Below are positions 56,449 to 64,000 of a stretch of DNA of 64,000 bases, one piece after another (within the stretch, counting starts at the first letter, position 1; every line of letters begins with the position of its first letter). The position numbers were made by a program, and so were the translations under genes. Location: contig CAXXFH010000004.1 of assembly GCA_963677085.2 (NCBI GenBank), positions 4,030,001 to 4,094,000 on the forward strand, in the 5' to 3' direction. Origin of the DNA: G963677085 sp963677085. GTDB taxonomy: Bacteria > Planctomycetota > Planctomycetia > Pirellulales > Thermoguttaceae. A model generated the notes under the pieces. It was not told where the DNA came from. It saw only the letters and a program-made list of their open reading frames with translations, and ran no database searches.

Positions 56449-58035
56449 TCACGCCCGCCACTCGCGCTGGCGTTTCAGGTCGCTTCCCAACACCTCCATG
56501 GCCAGGTTCACGTCTTCGACGATCTGGAAGTCGTACATACCGGCGGCGACGAAGTCGGCCCCGCTTTCGAAGGCATACTGGAACGCCTCCTTGGGGCGAA
56601 GTGCTCCGGCAGCCATCGTCTTGAACGCAATCCACGGCTCTTCGAGATTCTCCATGAAGGCAACCGTTTCCTCGGGATTTTCACACCAGATGTTGTCTCG
56701 CTCGCGGGTTTCCGTGGCCGACCAATAACCGGTCTTATGCAAGGTCTTCATCCAGAAGTCGGGCTTCAGGCCGGCTTCGACGCACCCCTTCACCGTGTCC
56801 AGCATGTGACCGCCGATGCCCGCCGGCACATTGAAACTGCGAATCAGGTCGAGCACTTCGGCAAACTTGTCGAACTCGCCCTTCTTAGCCCAGCCGTCGG
56901 CAACGCCACCGTGAACGTAGCAGGCCGCCGCGCCGGTGTCGACCGACTTCTTGACCATCTCCTTCATATCGCGGCCGCCGCAGTCGGAGATGAATTTCAT
57001 CTTGCCGTCGGTTTTCTTCCAGTAACTACTCATGATGTCGCACAGCGACGGGTTAGTGATGATCGCGTTGACACCACACTGTTCGGCAATCTGGAACGTC
57101 TCGAAGATTTTTTGTTCGTTGTGATAGGCCTTGACCAGCTTGTCGACATAGATCAGGTCCCGGGCGTGGGCCCAACCGCCGATCAGGTTGCCACCGAGGA
57201 TCAACCGGCTGAGTTCCAGGTCCTTGATCTTGGCCGTCGGCGGCTTGGCCTTGAGCTTCTTGACGTCGACCCACTCGAAACGATGGACGGTTGCTCCCGA
57301 GACGCCGTCGGGCTTCGAGGCACCCGAGGCCAAGGCATCGGCCAGTTGCTCGTGTTCGACGCTCTCGTAACCGTGCTTCTTCAGTGCTGCCAGGACGAAC
57401 GCACCAAGCACGGGAATGCCCGCGAGGCCGGCCAATACCTTACGGCGCGAGAGCACCATGCTCGTGGCAACGGCTTCGGCCTGGGTGGGCGTGGCGTCGG
57501 TCTTTTTCGCGGCAGTCGTTTTCCCTCGCCACATCCCCAACACGCCGGCCAGGATACCGTCAAACCCGAACAGTCGGGCAGGATAGGCAAACACGACGAT
57601 CAGGGCCAGTAACTCGACCAGGTTTTTGTTGACGAACAGGTAGTGTCCCTCGACGGGTCCAACCGCCGGGGCGAAAAAGGGCGGAAATGCCATGTAATAG
57701 AGCAGCAACAGGGCCATTCCGCAGACCGACGCGAATCGGGTAACCAACCCCAGCATCAGGCAGGCGCCAATGAGGATCAGTCCCCACATATTCAACAGGT
57801 TGACCCAAGGCATCAGCGTTTCGTTGGCGCCCAGCCAGTGGTAGAAGCCGGCAGCCGGCCCCACGGCGCCGCCGAGATAACCCGCGGCCGACCAATCGCC
57901 CATCTGCAACTTGGCGATACCTTCGTACAAGAAGTGCCAACCGATGGCGACACGCAACAAGGCTAATGGCAACTCGCGCAACCCACACGGCTTATTAGAT
58001 ACGCAAGCACCAGCCGGTGTTTTGGAATCGGTCAT
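56449..58035 (-). CDS. DoxX membrane domain fused to a TIM-barrel-like (aldo/keto reductase-like) domain
   Basis: The protein has 528 residues. The start at 58035 has AAGGAGAG upstream; the frame stays open to 58470 without similarity. Residues 20-160 have four hydrophobic segments of the DoxX type (LALLRVAIGWHFLYEGIAKLQ; LNMWGLILIGACLMLGLVTRF; LVELLALIVVFAYP). SRRKVLAGLAGIPVLGAFVLAAL (196-218) follows: a twin-arginine-like motif with a helix. After it the soluble part reads LSRLILGGNLIGGWAHARDLIYVDKL, then a barrel-like domain. The arrangement suggests a membrane-tethered oxidoreductase-like domain exported by Tat. The enzyme function is not proven. Confidence 0.8.
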   Translation of the reverse strand: MTDSKTPAGACVSNKPCGLRELPLALLRVAIGWHFLYEGIAKLQMGDWSAAGYLGGAVGPAAGFYHWLGANETLMPWVNLLNMWGLILIGACLMLGLVTRFASVCGMALLLLYYMAFPPFFAPAVGPVEGHYLFVNKNLVELLALIVVFAYPARLFGFDGILAGVLGMWRGKTTAAKKTDATPTQAEAVATSMVLSRRKVLAGLAGIPVLGAFVLAALKKHGYESVEHEQLADALASGASKPDGVSGATVHRFEWVDVKKLKAKPPTAKIKDLELSRLILGGNLIGGWAHARDLIYVDKLVKAYHNEQKIFETFQIAEQCGVNAIITNPSLCDIMSSYWKKTDGKMKFISDCGGRDMKEMVKKSVDTGAAACYVHGGVADGWAKKGEFDKFAEVLDLIRSFNVPAGIGGHMLDTVKGCVEAGLKPDFWMKTLHKTGYWSATETRERDNIWCENPEETVAFMENLEEPWIAFKTMAAGALRPKEAFQYAFESGADFVAAGMYDFQIVEDVNLAMEVLGSDLKRQREWRA

Positions 58036-58363
58036 GATCCATCTCTCCTTAGCGATCAGGCGGGAAGGGCATCGGCAAACGAGCCGTTCGTTAGATGATT
58101 TGTCAACTACAGCTCGGATTATAACCTTTTCTTTCTGTGAAAGAAAGTTTTGGATGGATTGGCCATTTGTCGCGCATCTCGTTCTTTTTTGACACTCGCC
58201 GATCACCCACTTAGGATGCACTTGGCAATGCGATAGCGTGATGATTTTGAAGTGTGAAACTTTGCATTGCATATCAACTCCCAGAGACCATGCGTTAGCC
58301 GTGCAACCCTCGAATTTTCGCACGCTATCGTTGTTTAATTCCACTTCGCCGGGAGATAGTCTT

Positions 58364-60100
58364 ATGACTCGCCTCGGAGTTTTCCTTGTCGTCTTGGCTA
58401 CATGTATTCGTGTCTCGGCTGCAACCAATGCCGCACCTGCTACAGTCCCCCCCAACATCATATTGATCATGACCGACGATCAAGGTTGGTGGGATGTCGG
58501 TGCTCATGGCAGCACGAAGCTCGATACTCCCGTGCTCGATCGCCTTGCCGCACAGAGCGTGGAACTCACTCGATTCTACGTATGTCCGGTTTGCGCACCG
58601 ACGCGAGCTGGATTAATGACCGGTCGTTATTACATCCGCACGGGCGTCTACAACACGCGATTCGGTGGCGACACGATGCAAACTCAAGAAGTCACCCTTG
58701 CCGAGGTGCTCAGGGAACGAGGATATCGTACGGGCATCTTCGGTAAATGGCACTTGGGCCGCTACGCACCGCACCGGCCAGTCGATCAGGGGTTTGACGA
58801 AGCGTTGACTTTCTCCCACGGCCACCTGGAACGCTACGATCATCCCGACGGTTTTACTCATAACGGCGAGCCGGTGCAGTGCCGCGGTTACATCACTGAC
58901 ATGGTCACCGAAGCCGCCATGCAATTCATCGAAACCAGCGGCGAACGGCCGTTTTTCTGTTATCTGCCCTACAACGTCCCGCACGAACCGATGATCGTCG
59001 GCCATGCGGTGCATATGCAGAAACAGGGCGAAGCGTTGTTGCGCAAGTATCTTGCCCGAGGTCTCGACATTCGCGTGGCCAATATCTACGGAATGATCGA
59101 ACGCTGCGACCAGAACATCGGGCGACTGCTTGAGTTGCTCGACGAACGGAAGCTGGCTGACAACACGGTCGTCTTTTTTCTGTCCGACAACGGCGGTATC
59201 CACAAGGCCTACAAGGCCGGATTGCGCGGCGGAAAGGCATCGGTCTACGAGGGCGGAGTGCGCTCGCCCTTCTTCGCTCGTTGGCCTGGACATTTTCCTG
59301 CTGGAGCAAAGTCCGAGTCGATAGCCACTCATGTGGATCTACTGCCTACCATTTGCGCTTTGACCGGGGCAGCGATTCCAGGCGACCGGCCGATCGACGG
59401 CCGCAATATCCTTTCCTTGCTGCAAACGGGCAAGGGAGAGAGTCCGCAGGCATATGTCTATCACACCTGGAACCGCTATTACCCGCGAGACGATCAGAAT
59501 TGGGCCATCGGCTCCCAGCGATATAAGCTGGCCAACGGCCGGTTGTTCGACCTCGAAAGCGATCCGGGAGAAAAACACGACATTGCGTCAAAGCATCCTG
59601 AGCTAGTGAAGACGCTGCGGGCAGAGTTCGAGCGTTGGTTTCAGGACGTGACCAAGGGCCAAGCATTTCGGCCGATTTCGATTCCCGTGGGCATGCCAGA
59701 AGAGAACCCCGTGGAGTTGCAAGCAAGTTGGGCAACCATTGAGGGGCAAAATACCAATTACACGTTCCTTGGCTACGACTGGGATACGATCGACGGTTGG
59801 CGCGACTCCCGTGACACGGCAACCTGGAAATTGAACGTCGTTCAGCCCGGCCGCTACGAAGTGAAACTCAGCTACGGCGCGGCGCCGCGAAGCGATGGTG
59901 GTAAGCTGCGGCTGAAGTTCAATGAACAGCAACGAGAGTACGTCGTCCGGCCGACCGTTACGCCCAATGTGTTTGTCGTCCGTGATGTGGGCACAGTGGA
60001 ATTGGCCAAAGGTCCGCTGATCCTTCAGGCATCGCCCGGCGTCCCGTGCGACGACGAGCTAATGCGCCTGAACCGCATCTGGCTCCGACGCGTGGAATAG
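58364..60100 (+). CDS. Secreted sulfatase (formylglycine type)
   Basis: The protein has 578 residues. The start at 58364 has GGGAG upstream and gives a signal peptide (MTRLGVFLVVLATCIRVSA). PNIILIMTDDQGWWDVG holds the metal Asp pair. Cys77 in C-A-P-T-R is the residue that becomes formylglycine, followed by TGRYY. IFGKWHLG, PFFCYLPYNVPHEP and FFLSDNGGIHKA complete the site. The last 130 residues (from about 450) form an extra beta-rich domain, perhaps carbohydrate-binding. It probably removes sulfate from polysaccharides, but the glycan is unknown. It diverges from the DoxX-fusion gene. Confidence 0.92.
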   Translation: MTRLGVFLVVLATCIRVSAATNAAPATVPPNIILIMTDDQGWWDVGAHGSTKLDTPVLDRLAAQSVELTRFYVCPVCAPTRAGLMTGRYYIRTGVYNTRFGGDTMQTQEVTLAEVLRERGYRTGIFGKWHLGRYAPHRPVDQGFDEALTFSHGHLERYDHPDGFTHNGEPVQCRGYITDMVTEAAMQFIETSGERPFFCYLPYNVPHEPMIVGHAVHMQKQGEALLRKYLARGLDIRVANIYGMIERCDQNIGRLLELLDERKLADNTVVFFLSDNGGIHKAYKAGLRGGKASVYEGGVRSPFFARWPGHFPAGAKSESIATHVDLLPTICALTGAAIPGDRPIDGRNILSLLQTGKGESPQAYVYHTWNRYYPRDDQNWAIGSQRYKLANGRLFDLESDPGEKHDIASKHPELVKTLRAEFERWFQDVTKGQAFRPISIPVGMPEENPVELQASWATIEGQNTNYTFLGYDWDTIDGWRDSRDTATWKLNVVQPGRYEVKLSYGAAPRSDGGKLRLKFNEQQREYVVRPTVTPNVFVVRDVGTVELAKGPLILQASPGVPCDDELMRLNRIWLRRVE

Positions 60101-60111
60101 CTCTGTCGACC

Positions 60112-60153
60112 AAAAAACATCGCGGAGCCCAGCCTCCGCCTTCTCCGGGCTCC
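60112..60153 (-). terminator. Possible terminator of recQ
   Basis: On the minus strand GGAGCCC pairs with GGGCTCC (60147-60153 with 60124-60130), then GCGATG and TTTTTT. It lies about 50 bases past the recQ stop and just after the convergent sulfatase. Confidence 0.45.
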
Positions 60154-60202
60154 CACGCTCCAGCTTGCGAACGTGAAAACGGCAGGGACGTGGAAGCGAA
60201 GC

Positions 60203-62389
60203 TCACATGTCGCGGTTGCCGAAACAGGCGGCGCACAGACGTAGCGTGTCGTAGGAAATCTCGCCTTCTAAGTGATCGAAGAGGGGCTTCAGTCGTCCGT
60301 CGGGCATCTCTTCGAGTGCCGCTTCCACGTGGGCGAACGTCTTGGCGTCGACCCACGGGACCGGCGTGCTGCGCCCGTCGTCGGCGAGGAATTGGGCCAG
60401 GTATTGGTGCGTGGTCGATACGGCACGTTCGATCAGTCGCGCGACCTCTTCGATAGGTCGCTCCTCGGCGAACAACCGGCACGCTTTTTCAAAGGCGGCG
60501 GATTGAGTTGCTCGCGTGGCGACTCGCGCGACGGGAATGTTGGGCGGTTGTACGGCCACGGCCGGCGCGGCGATATCGGTCACAATATCGTTGGTCGCGC
60601 AATACTCGGCGATGGCCGCCGTCATCGCTTCGCCGTACTGCTCGCACTTCTTCTGGCCCACGCCGCTGACTTCGAGGAAATTGGTCAGATTGGTCGGGCG
60701 CCGTCGGGCCATGTCGCGCAGGGCCGCGTCGCCAAAGACGATGTAGGCCGGCAGGCCGTGTTCGGCTGCCAACTCGCGCCGCAGTTCGCGGAGATGTTCG
60801 AACAGTCCCCGGTCGACGCCTTCCCACGACTCGGCCGACGCGCGATCGGTGCGTGCCTTTTTGCCCTTCGTTTCGGCTGGTCGCAACAGCCGCGGCGTCT
60901 CCTCGCCACGCAACACCCGCCAACCGGCGTTGGTGACTGCCAGGGTCTGATACTCGCCAACGCGTTCGATGTAGCCCTGGCCTGCCAATTGCTCGATCCA
61001 GTCGCGGACAGCGTTTTTGTTGAAGTGCGACAACAGGCCGTAGGTGCTTAGCTTGTCGTGCCCATATTGAGCGATCCGTTTCTCCTTCGAGCCGACCAGC
61101 ACCAGGGCGTTGTGTTCGGCTCCGAATCGCTGGTCGACACGGACGACGTTCGAGAGGATCTTCTGCGCGGTTACCAGGGCGTCGTCCAGGACGTCGAGTT
61201 CGTCGAGGCACACATCGCACGCCTGGCAGTTCTCTTCGGCCGGCTGTTGGCCGAAGTGGTTCAGGATCGAATGCCGACGGCACACGGCCGACGTGCAGAA
61301 GTTGTACATCTCGTTGAGTTTGGCGACGGCCGCGTCGTAGGCTTCCTCGGGCATGTCGCGAAGCATGCTTTTCCAGAGGCCGAAGTCGCCGCCAGAGTAG
61401 AGCAGCGTGCAGTCGGCCTCCAGCGAGTCGCGCCCGGCACGGCCGCTTTCCTGCTGGTAGTGTTCCAGCGATTTGGGCATGGCGGCGTGAACGACGTAGC
61501 GTACGTTCGACTTGTCGATGCCCATGCCAAAGGCCACCGTGGCTACGATCGTGTCGACCTGCTCGTTGATGAAGGCGTCCTGGTTGCGTTTTCGCTGTTC
61601 CGGTGTCATGCCCGCGTGGTATGGAGCCACGCGGTAACCGCGCTGGGAAAGTTGCTCGCAGAGCGACTCGACGTCGGCTCGACGGATGCAATAAACAATG
61701 CCCGACTCGCTGGGGTGCTTTTCCAACTCGTTGCAGATTTGCTGAACCCAATTGGTCCGCCGATGTACGCGATACACGAGGTTGGGGCGGTCGAACGAGC
61801 CGACCAGCATGGCCGGTTTCCGCAGGTGCAGTTGCTCGGCGATATCGTGGCGGACCTGTTCGGTTGCCGTGGCCGTGAAGGCGTGGATGCCCACTTCCGG
61901 ATAGAGTTTGCGCAACAGGCCAAGTTGGCGATACTCGGGCCGAAAGTCGTGGCCCCACATGCTCACGCAATGGGCTTCGTCGACGGCAATCATGGCCAAC
62001 TCGGTGTGGTCGAGAAGCTGGCGGAAGCCGGGCGTTACCAGGCGCTCGGGCGAAACATAGAGCAGCTTCAGACGACCGGCGGCCACTTCTTGTTGAATTG
62101 CCGATTGCTCTTCGCGCGGTTGCGAACTGTCGAGCCGAGCGGCCGGGATGCCGTAGTCGACCAGCGCGTCGACCTGGTCTTTCATCAACGAGATCAGCGG
62201 CGAAACCACCACGCTCAAGCCGGGCAGCACCGTGGCGGGCGCCTGGTAGCAGAGCGATTTGCCGCCACCGGTGGGCAGGACCACCACGCAGTCCTGTCGC
62301 GACAAAGCACACTGCATGGCCTCACGCTGCAAAGGGCGAAAGGTCTCGTACCCCCAGTGCGTTTTGAGTTTTTCGCATACGCGTTGCAT
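60203..62389 (-). CDS. recQ: ATP-dependent DNA helicase RecQ
   Basis: The protein has 728 residues, longer than the 609 of E. coli RecQ. It is a superfamily 2 helicase. Walker A LPTGGGKS is near residues 39-46, with DEAHCVSMWGHDFRPEY further on. VATVAFGMGIDKSNVRYVVHAAMPKSLEHYQQESGRAGRD follows, then the zinc site CRRHSILNHFG...CQACDVC and an RQC winged helix. An HRDC domain is near LRRELAAEHGLPAYIVFGDAALRDMA. The last 90 residues hold an extra helical part (PIEEVARLIERAVSTTHQYL) like the HTH_40 tail of some Gram-positive RecQ. Confidence 0.95.
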   Translation of the reverse strand: MQRVCEKLKTHWGYETFRPLQREAMQCALSRQDCVVVLPTGGGKSLCYQAPATVLPGLSVVVSPLISLMKDQVDALVDYGIPAARLDSSQPREEQSAIQQEVAAGRLKLLYVSPERLVTPGFRQLLDHTELAMIAVDEAHCVSMWGHDFRPEYRQLGLLRKLYPEVGIHAFTATATEQVRHDIAEQLHLRKPAMLVGSFDRPNLVYRVHRRTNWVQQICNELEKHPSESGIVYCIRRADVESLCEQLSQRGYRVAPYHAGMTPEQRKRNQDAFINEQVDTIVATVAFGMGIDKSNVRYVVHAAMPKSLEHYQQESGRAGRDSLEADCTLLYSGGDFGLWKSMLRDMPEEAYDAAVAKLNEMYNFCTSAVCRRHSILNHFGQQPAEENCQACDVCLDELDVLDDALVTAQKILSNVVRVDQRFGAEHNALVLVGSKEKRIAQYGHDKLSTYGLLSHFNKNAVRDWIEQLAGQGYIERVGEYQTLAVTNAGWRVLRGEETPRLLRPAETKGKKARTDRASAESWEGVDRGLFEHLRELRRELAAEHGLPAYIVFGDAALRDMARRRPTNLTNFLEVSGVGQKKCEQYGEAMTAAIAEYCATNDIVTDIAAPAVAVQPPNIPVARVATRATQSAAFEKACRLFAEERPIEEVARLIERAVSTTHQYLAQFLADDGRSTPVPWVDAKTFAHVEAALEEMPDGRLKPLFDHLEGEISYDTLRLCAACFGNRDM

Positions 62390-62511
62390 GGTGCTGAGCA
62401 GTTAGTTGGAAGTCTTGGAGCGGGCGGATTTGTAGTCGTGAAGCGACTGCGCCTCGGCTTGAACTCGCCCCCTTTCTCTCGCCCCTTGTCTCTCGTCGCT
62501 AATCTCTCTCC

Positions 62512-64000
62512 CTACTGACTTCGCCAGAAGGCCGGGACGAACAGGACGACGACGACGAAAATCTCCAAACGTCCAATCATCATCAGCCAGACGAAGAGGA
62601 ATTTTGTGTACCACTGGAAGTGGGCGTAGTTTTTCGTGGCGCCCACGATTCCCAGCCCTGGGCCGATGTTGTTCAGCGTGGCCGAGACGGCGCTGGCGGC
62701 GTCGATCAATTTGTGCTCGATGGCGTGGCCGTGGTCGGTCCAGGTGTCGTCGGGTTCGAAGGTAATGGTAAATAGCCAGCCAGCCGCGAAGATGGCCAGG
62801 ATCAGGCAAAAATACACCAGAATGTTCTTCCGCAATTCGGGGTCGCCCACCGGTTGGCCGCCCAATCGCAATTGGCGAACGACCGTGGGGTGGAACGCTT
62901 GTTCGACTTCCAGGCCCAGGATTTTCACGAACAGCACGTGGCGAATTACCTTCAAGCCGCCGCCCGTGCTGCCGGCACATCCGCCGACGAACATCAACAA
63001 CAGCAAGGTACCGCGGGCGAAACTGTCCCAGGCGTCGAAGTTGTCGGTGCAGAAGCCCGTGGTGGTCATGATCGACACGACCTGAAACAGGCTATAGCGC
63101 AGACCGGTGCTCGTGGTCGCCGCCGGTGGTTCGCTGTCGACGTCTGTCACTACGGCAACCATGCCGCTGTTGTCGAAGTCGTGGTAGTACATACCAAACG
63201 CCAGAATCAGCAGCGTGGCTACCACAATAATACCTGTATAGGTGAGCCATTCCACGTCGGTCACCATCCGTCGCGGCTGGAAGATGGCCAGGCAATACAG
63301 CAGCGTGAAATTTGTTCCGGCGAGGAACATGAACACGATAATCGTGTATTCGATCAGCGGGGCGTTCAGGGCCGGTACATTGGCGAAATGGCCTACGCTG
63401 GCGTTGTATGTGCTGAAACCGCCGGTGGCCATCGTGCCGAAGGCGTGGCACAAGCCATCGAAAAGGCTAAGCCCCTGCAAACACAGCAGAAGCGTGAGAA
63501 TGGCGTTGAGACCCGAGTAGATGAAGAACAGGATCCAGGCCGTATGCTGCATTCGGGCTTGCTGACTGGAATGGCTGGGGCCGGGCATTTCCGCCCTCAT
63601 GAGCGCCTTGCCGGCCGAACCTTGCCCCAGGATGACCACGAACAGCACAATGATTCCCAAGCCGCCGAGGAAGTGTGTGCTCGATCGCCAGAAGAGAATG
63701 CAGCGCGGCACCAGGGCCGGATCTTCCAGGTGAGTAAGTACCGTGGCCCCGGTCGTGCTGAAGCCGGATTGGGCCTCGAACATGGCGTCGATGACCGTCA
63801 TGCGGACACCTTCACTCAGGTAGGTGCCGCTGAAGACGAACGGCAAGGCACCCAGCACCGTGGCCAACACCCAACTCAGGCCCACTACCGCCATGGCCTC
63901 TTTGCGAAATAGCTGTCCCGGGCTTTTCCTGCCCAGAAACCGCAGCAGGCCGGCTACCGCGAAACAGACGACCATCGAGCCGATAAGGCCCCAGAAACCG
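62512..64000 (-). CDS. trkH: TrkH-family potassium uptake membrane subunit (5' end cut by window)
   Basis: At least 488 residues are seen. The frame runs on in phase to 64000 (G-F-W-G-L-I-G-S before the ATG at 63975), so the true N-terminus lies outside. About ten hydrophobic segments are present, with the four pore repeats: SGFSTTGATV, FGTMATGGFST, IMTTTGFCTDN and SATLNNIGPGLG. These are the TrkH/TrkG/KtrB selectivity loops. The end is FVVVVLFVPAFWRSQ. It would need a TrkA-type regulatory partner, not seen here. The gene is the last in the window, before the recQ promoter side. Confidence 0.93.
   Translation of the reverse strand, partial: GFWGLIGSMVVCFAVAGLLRFLGRKSPGQLFRKEAMAVVGLSWVLATVLGALPFVFSGTYLSEGVRMTVIDAMFEAQSGFSTTGATVLTHLEDPALVPRCILFWRSSTHFLGGLGIIVLFVVILGQGSAGKALMRAEMPGPSHSSQQARMQHTAWILFFIYSGLNAILTLLLCLQGLSLFDGLCHAFGTMATGGFSTYNASVGHFANVPALNAPLIEYTIIVFMFLAGTNFTLLYCLAIFQPRRMVTDVEWLTYTGIIVVATLLILAFGMYYHDFDNSGMVAVVTDVDSEPPAATTSTGLRYSLFQVVSIMTTTGFCTDNFDAWDSFARGTLLLLMFVGGCAGSTGGGLKVIRHVLFVKILGLEVEQAFHPTVVRQLRLGGQPVGDPELRKNILVYFCLILAIFAAGWLFTITFEPDDTWTDHGHAIEHKLIDAASAVSATLNNIGPGLGIVGATKNYAHFQWYTKFLFVWLMMIGRLEIFVVVVLFVPAFWRSQ

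Noticed and set aside
61058..62518. 486-residue plus-strand frame opposite recQ
   Set aside because: Antisense shadow of recQ.

Overview
The window looks like a chromosomal segment of a planctomycete, most likely of the Pirellulales type. The evidence is a set of lineage-typical families: a YTV-repeat cysteine-rich wall protein, two H-X9-DG pseudopilins (DUF1559), five PEP-CTERM exported proteins, a Rhodopirellula-type ECF sigma factor with a FecR-like partner, a sulfatase, and many palindromic intergenic repeats. GC content is high. There is one tRNA, one intact insertion sequence, no rRNA operon, no CRISPR array and no prophage.

Layout. 0-4 kb: a poorly coding stretch, a small secreted Cys-rich protein and the fused 23S rRNA methyltransferase rlmKL. 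4.3-5.6 kb: a CE15-like esterase. 6.0-9.3 kb: the translation cluster rpsB-tsf-pyrH-frr on the minus strand, preceded by tRNA-Gln. 10-13.4 kb: a type IV pilin-like protein and the 685-aa YTV protein. 13.7-21.8 kb: a PEP-CTERM protein, a duplicated parvulin-type isomerase, a GT-B-like protein, a coiled-coil protein and rsmG. 22.2-29.6 kb: one co-directional cassette (ECF sigma factor, FecR-like protein, three PEP-CTERM proteins, two H-X9-DG pseudopilins, a lipoprotein). 29.6-33 kb: a hypothetical exported protein, a TVP38-like membrane protein and a LamG-like PEP-CTERM protein. 33.6-37.4 kb: groES-groEL, then an intact IS630 element that has replaced the C-terminus of a small membrane protein. 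37.4-43.3 kb: tcdA, a TatD nuclease, two divergent phosphohexomutases and a DUF486 protein. 43.4-49.7 kb: serS, an M20 peptidase, clpS, a methyltransferase, mtaB and a thioesterase. 49.8-64 kb: hrpA, an SGNH hydrolase, a LarA-family nickel-pincer enzyme, a DoxX/TIM-barrel-like fusion, a sulfatase, recQ and a 5'-truncated trkH.

The genes divide into conserved housekeeping (translation, RNA modification, chaperonin, helicases) and an envelope or exported fraction (YTV protein, PEP-CTERM proteins, pseudopilins, lipoprotein, esterase, sulfatase). The 22-29.6 kb cassette could be a regulated surface-protein module. The DoxX fusion carries a twin-arginine-like segment after its membrane helices, so its C-terminal domain may be exported by Tat.

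Several palindromic or inverted repeat families recur between genes. They explain most of the non-coding gaps. All calls rest on reading the sequence and recalling families. No database search was run.
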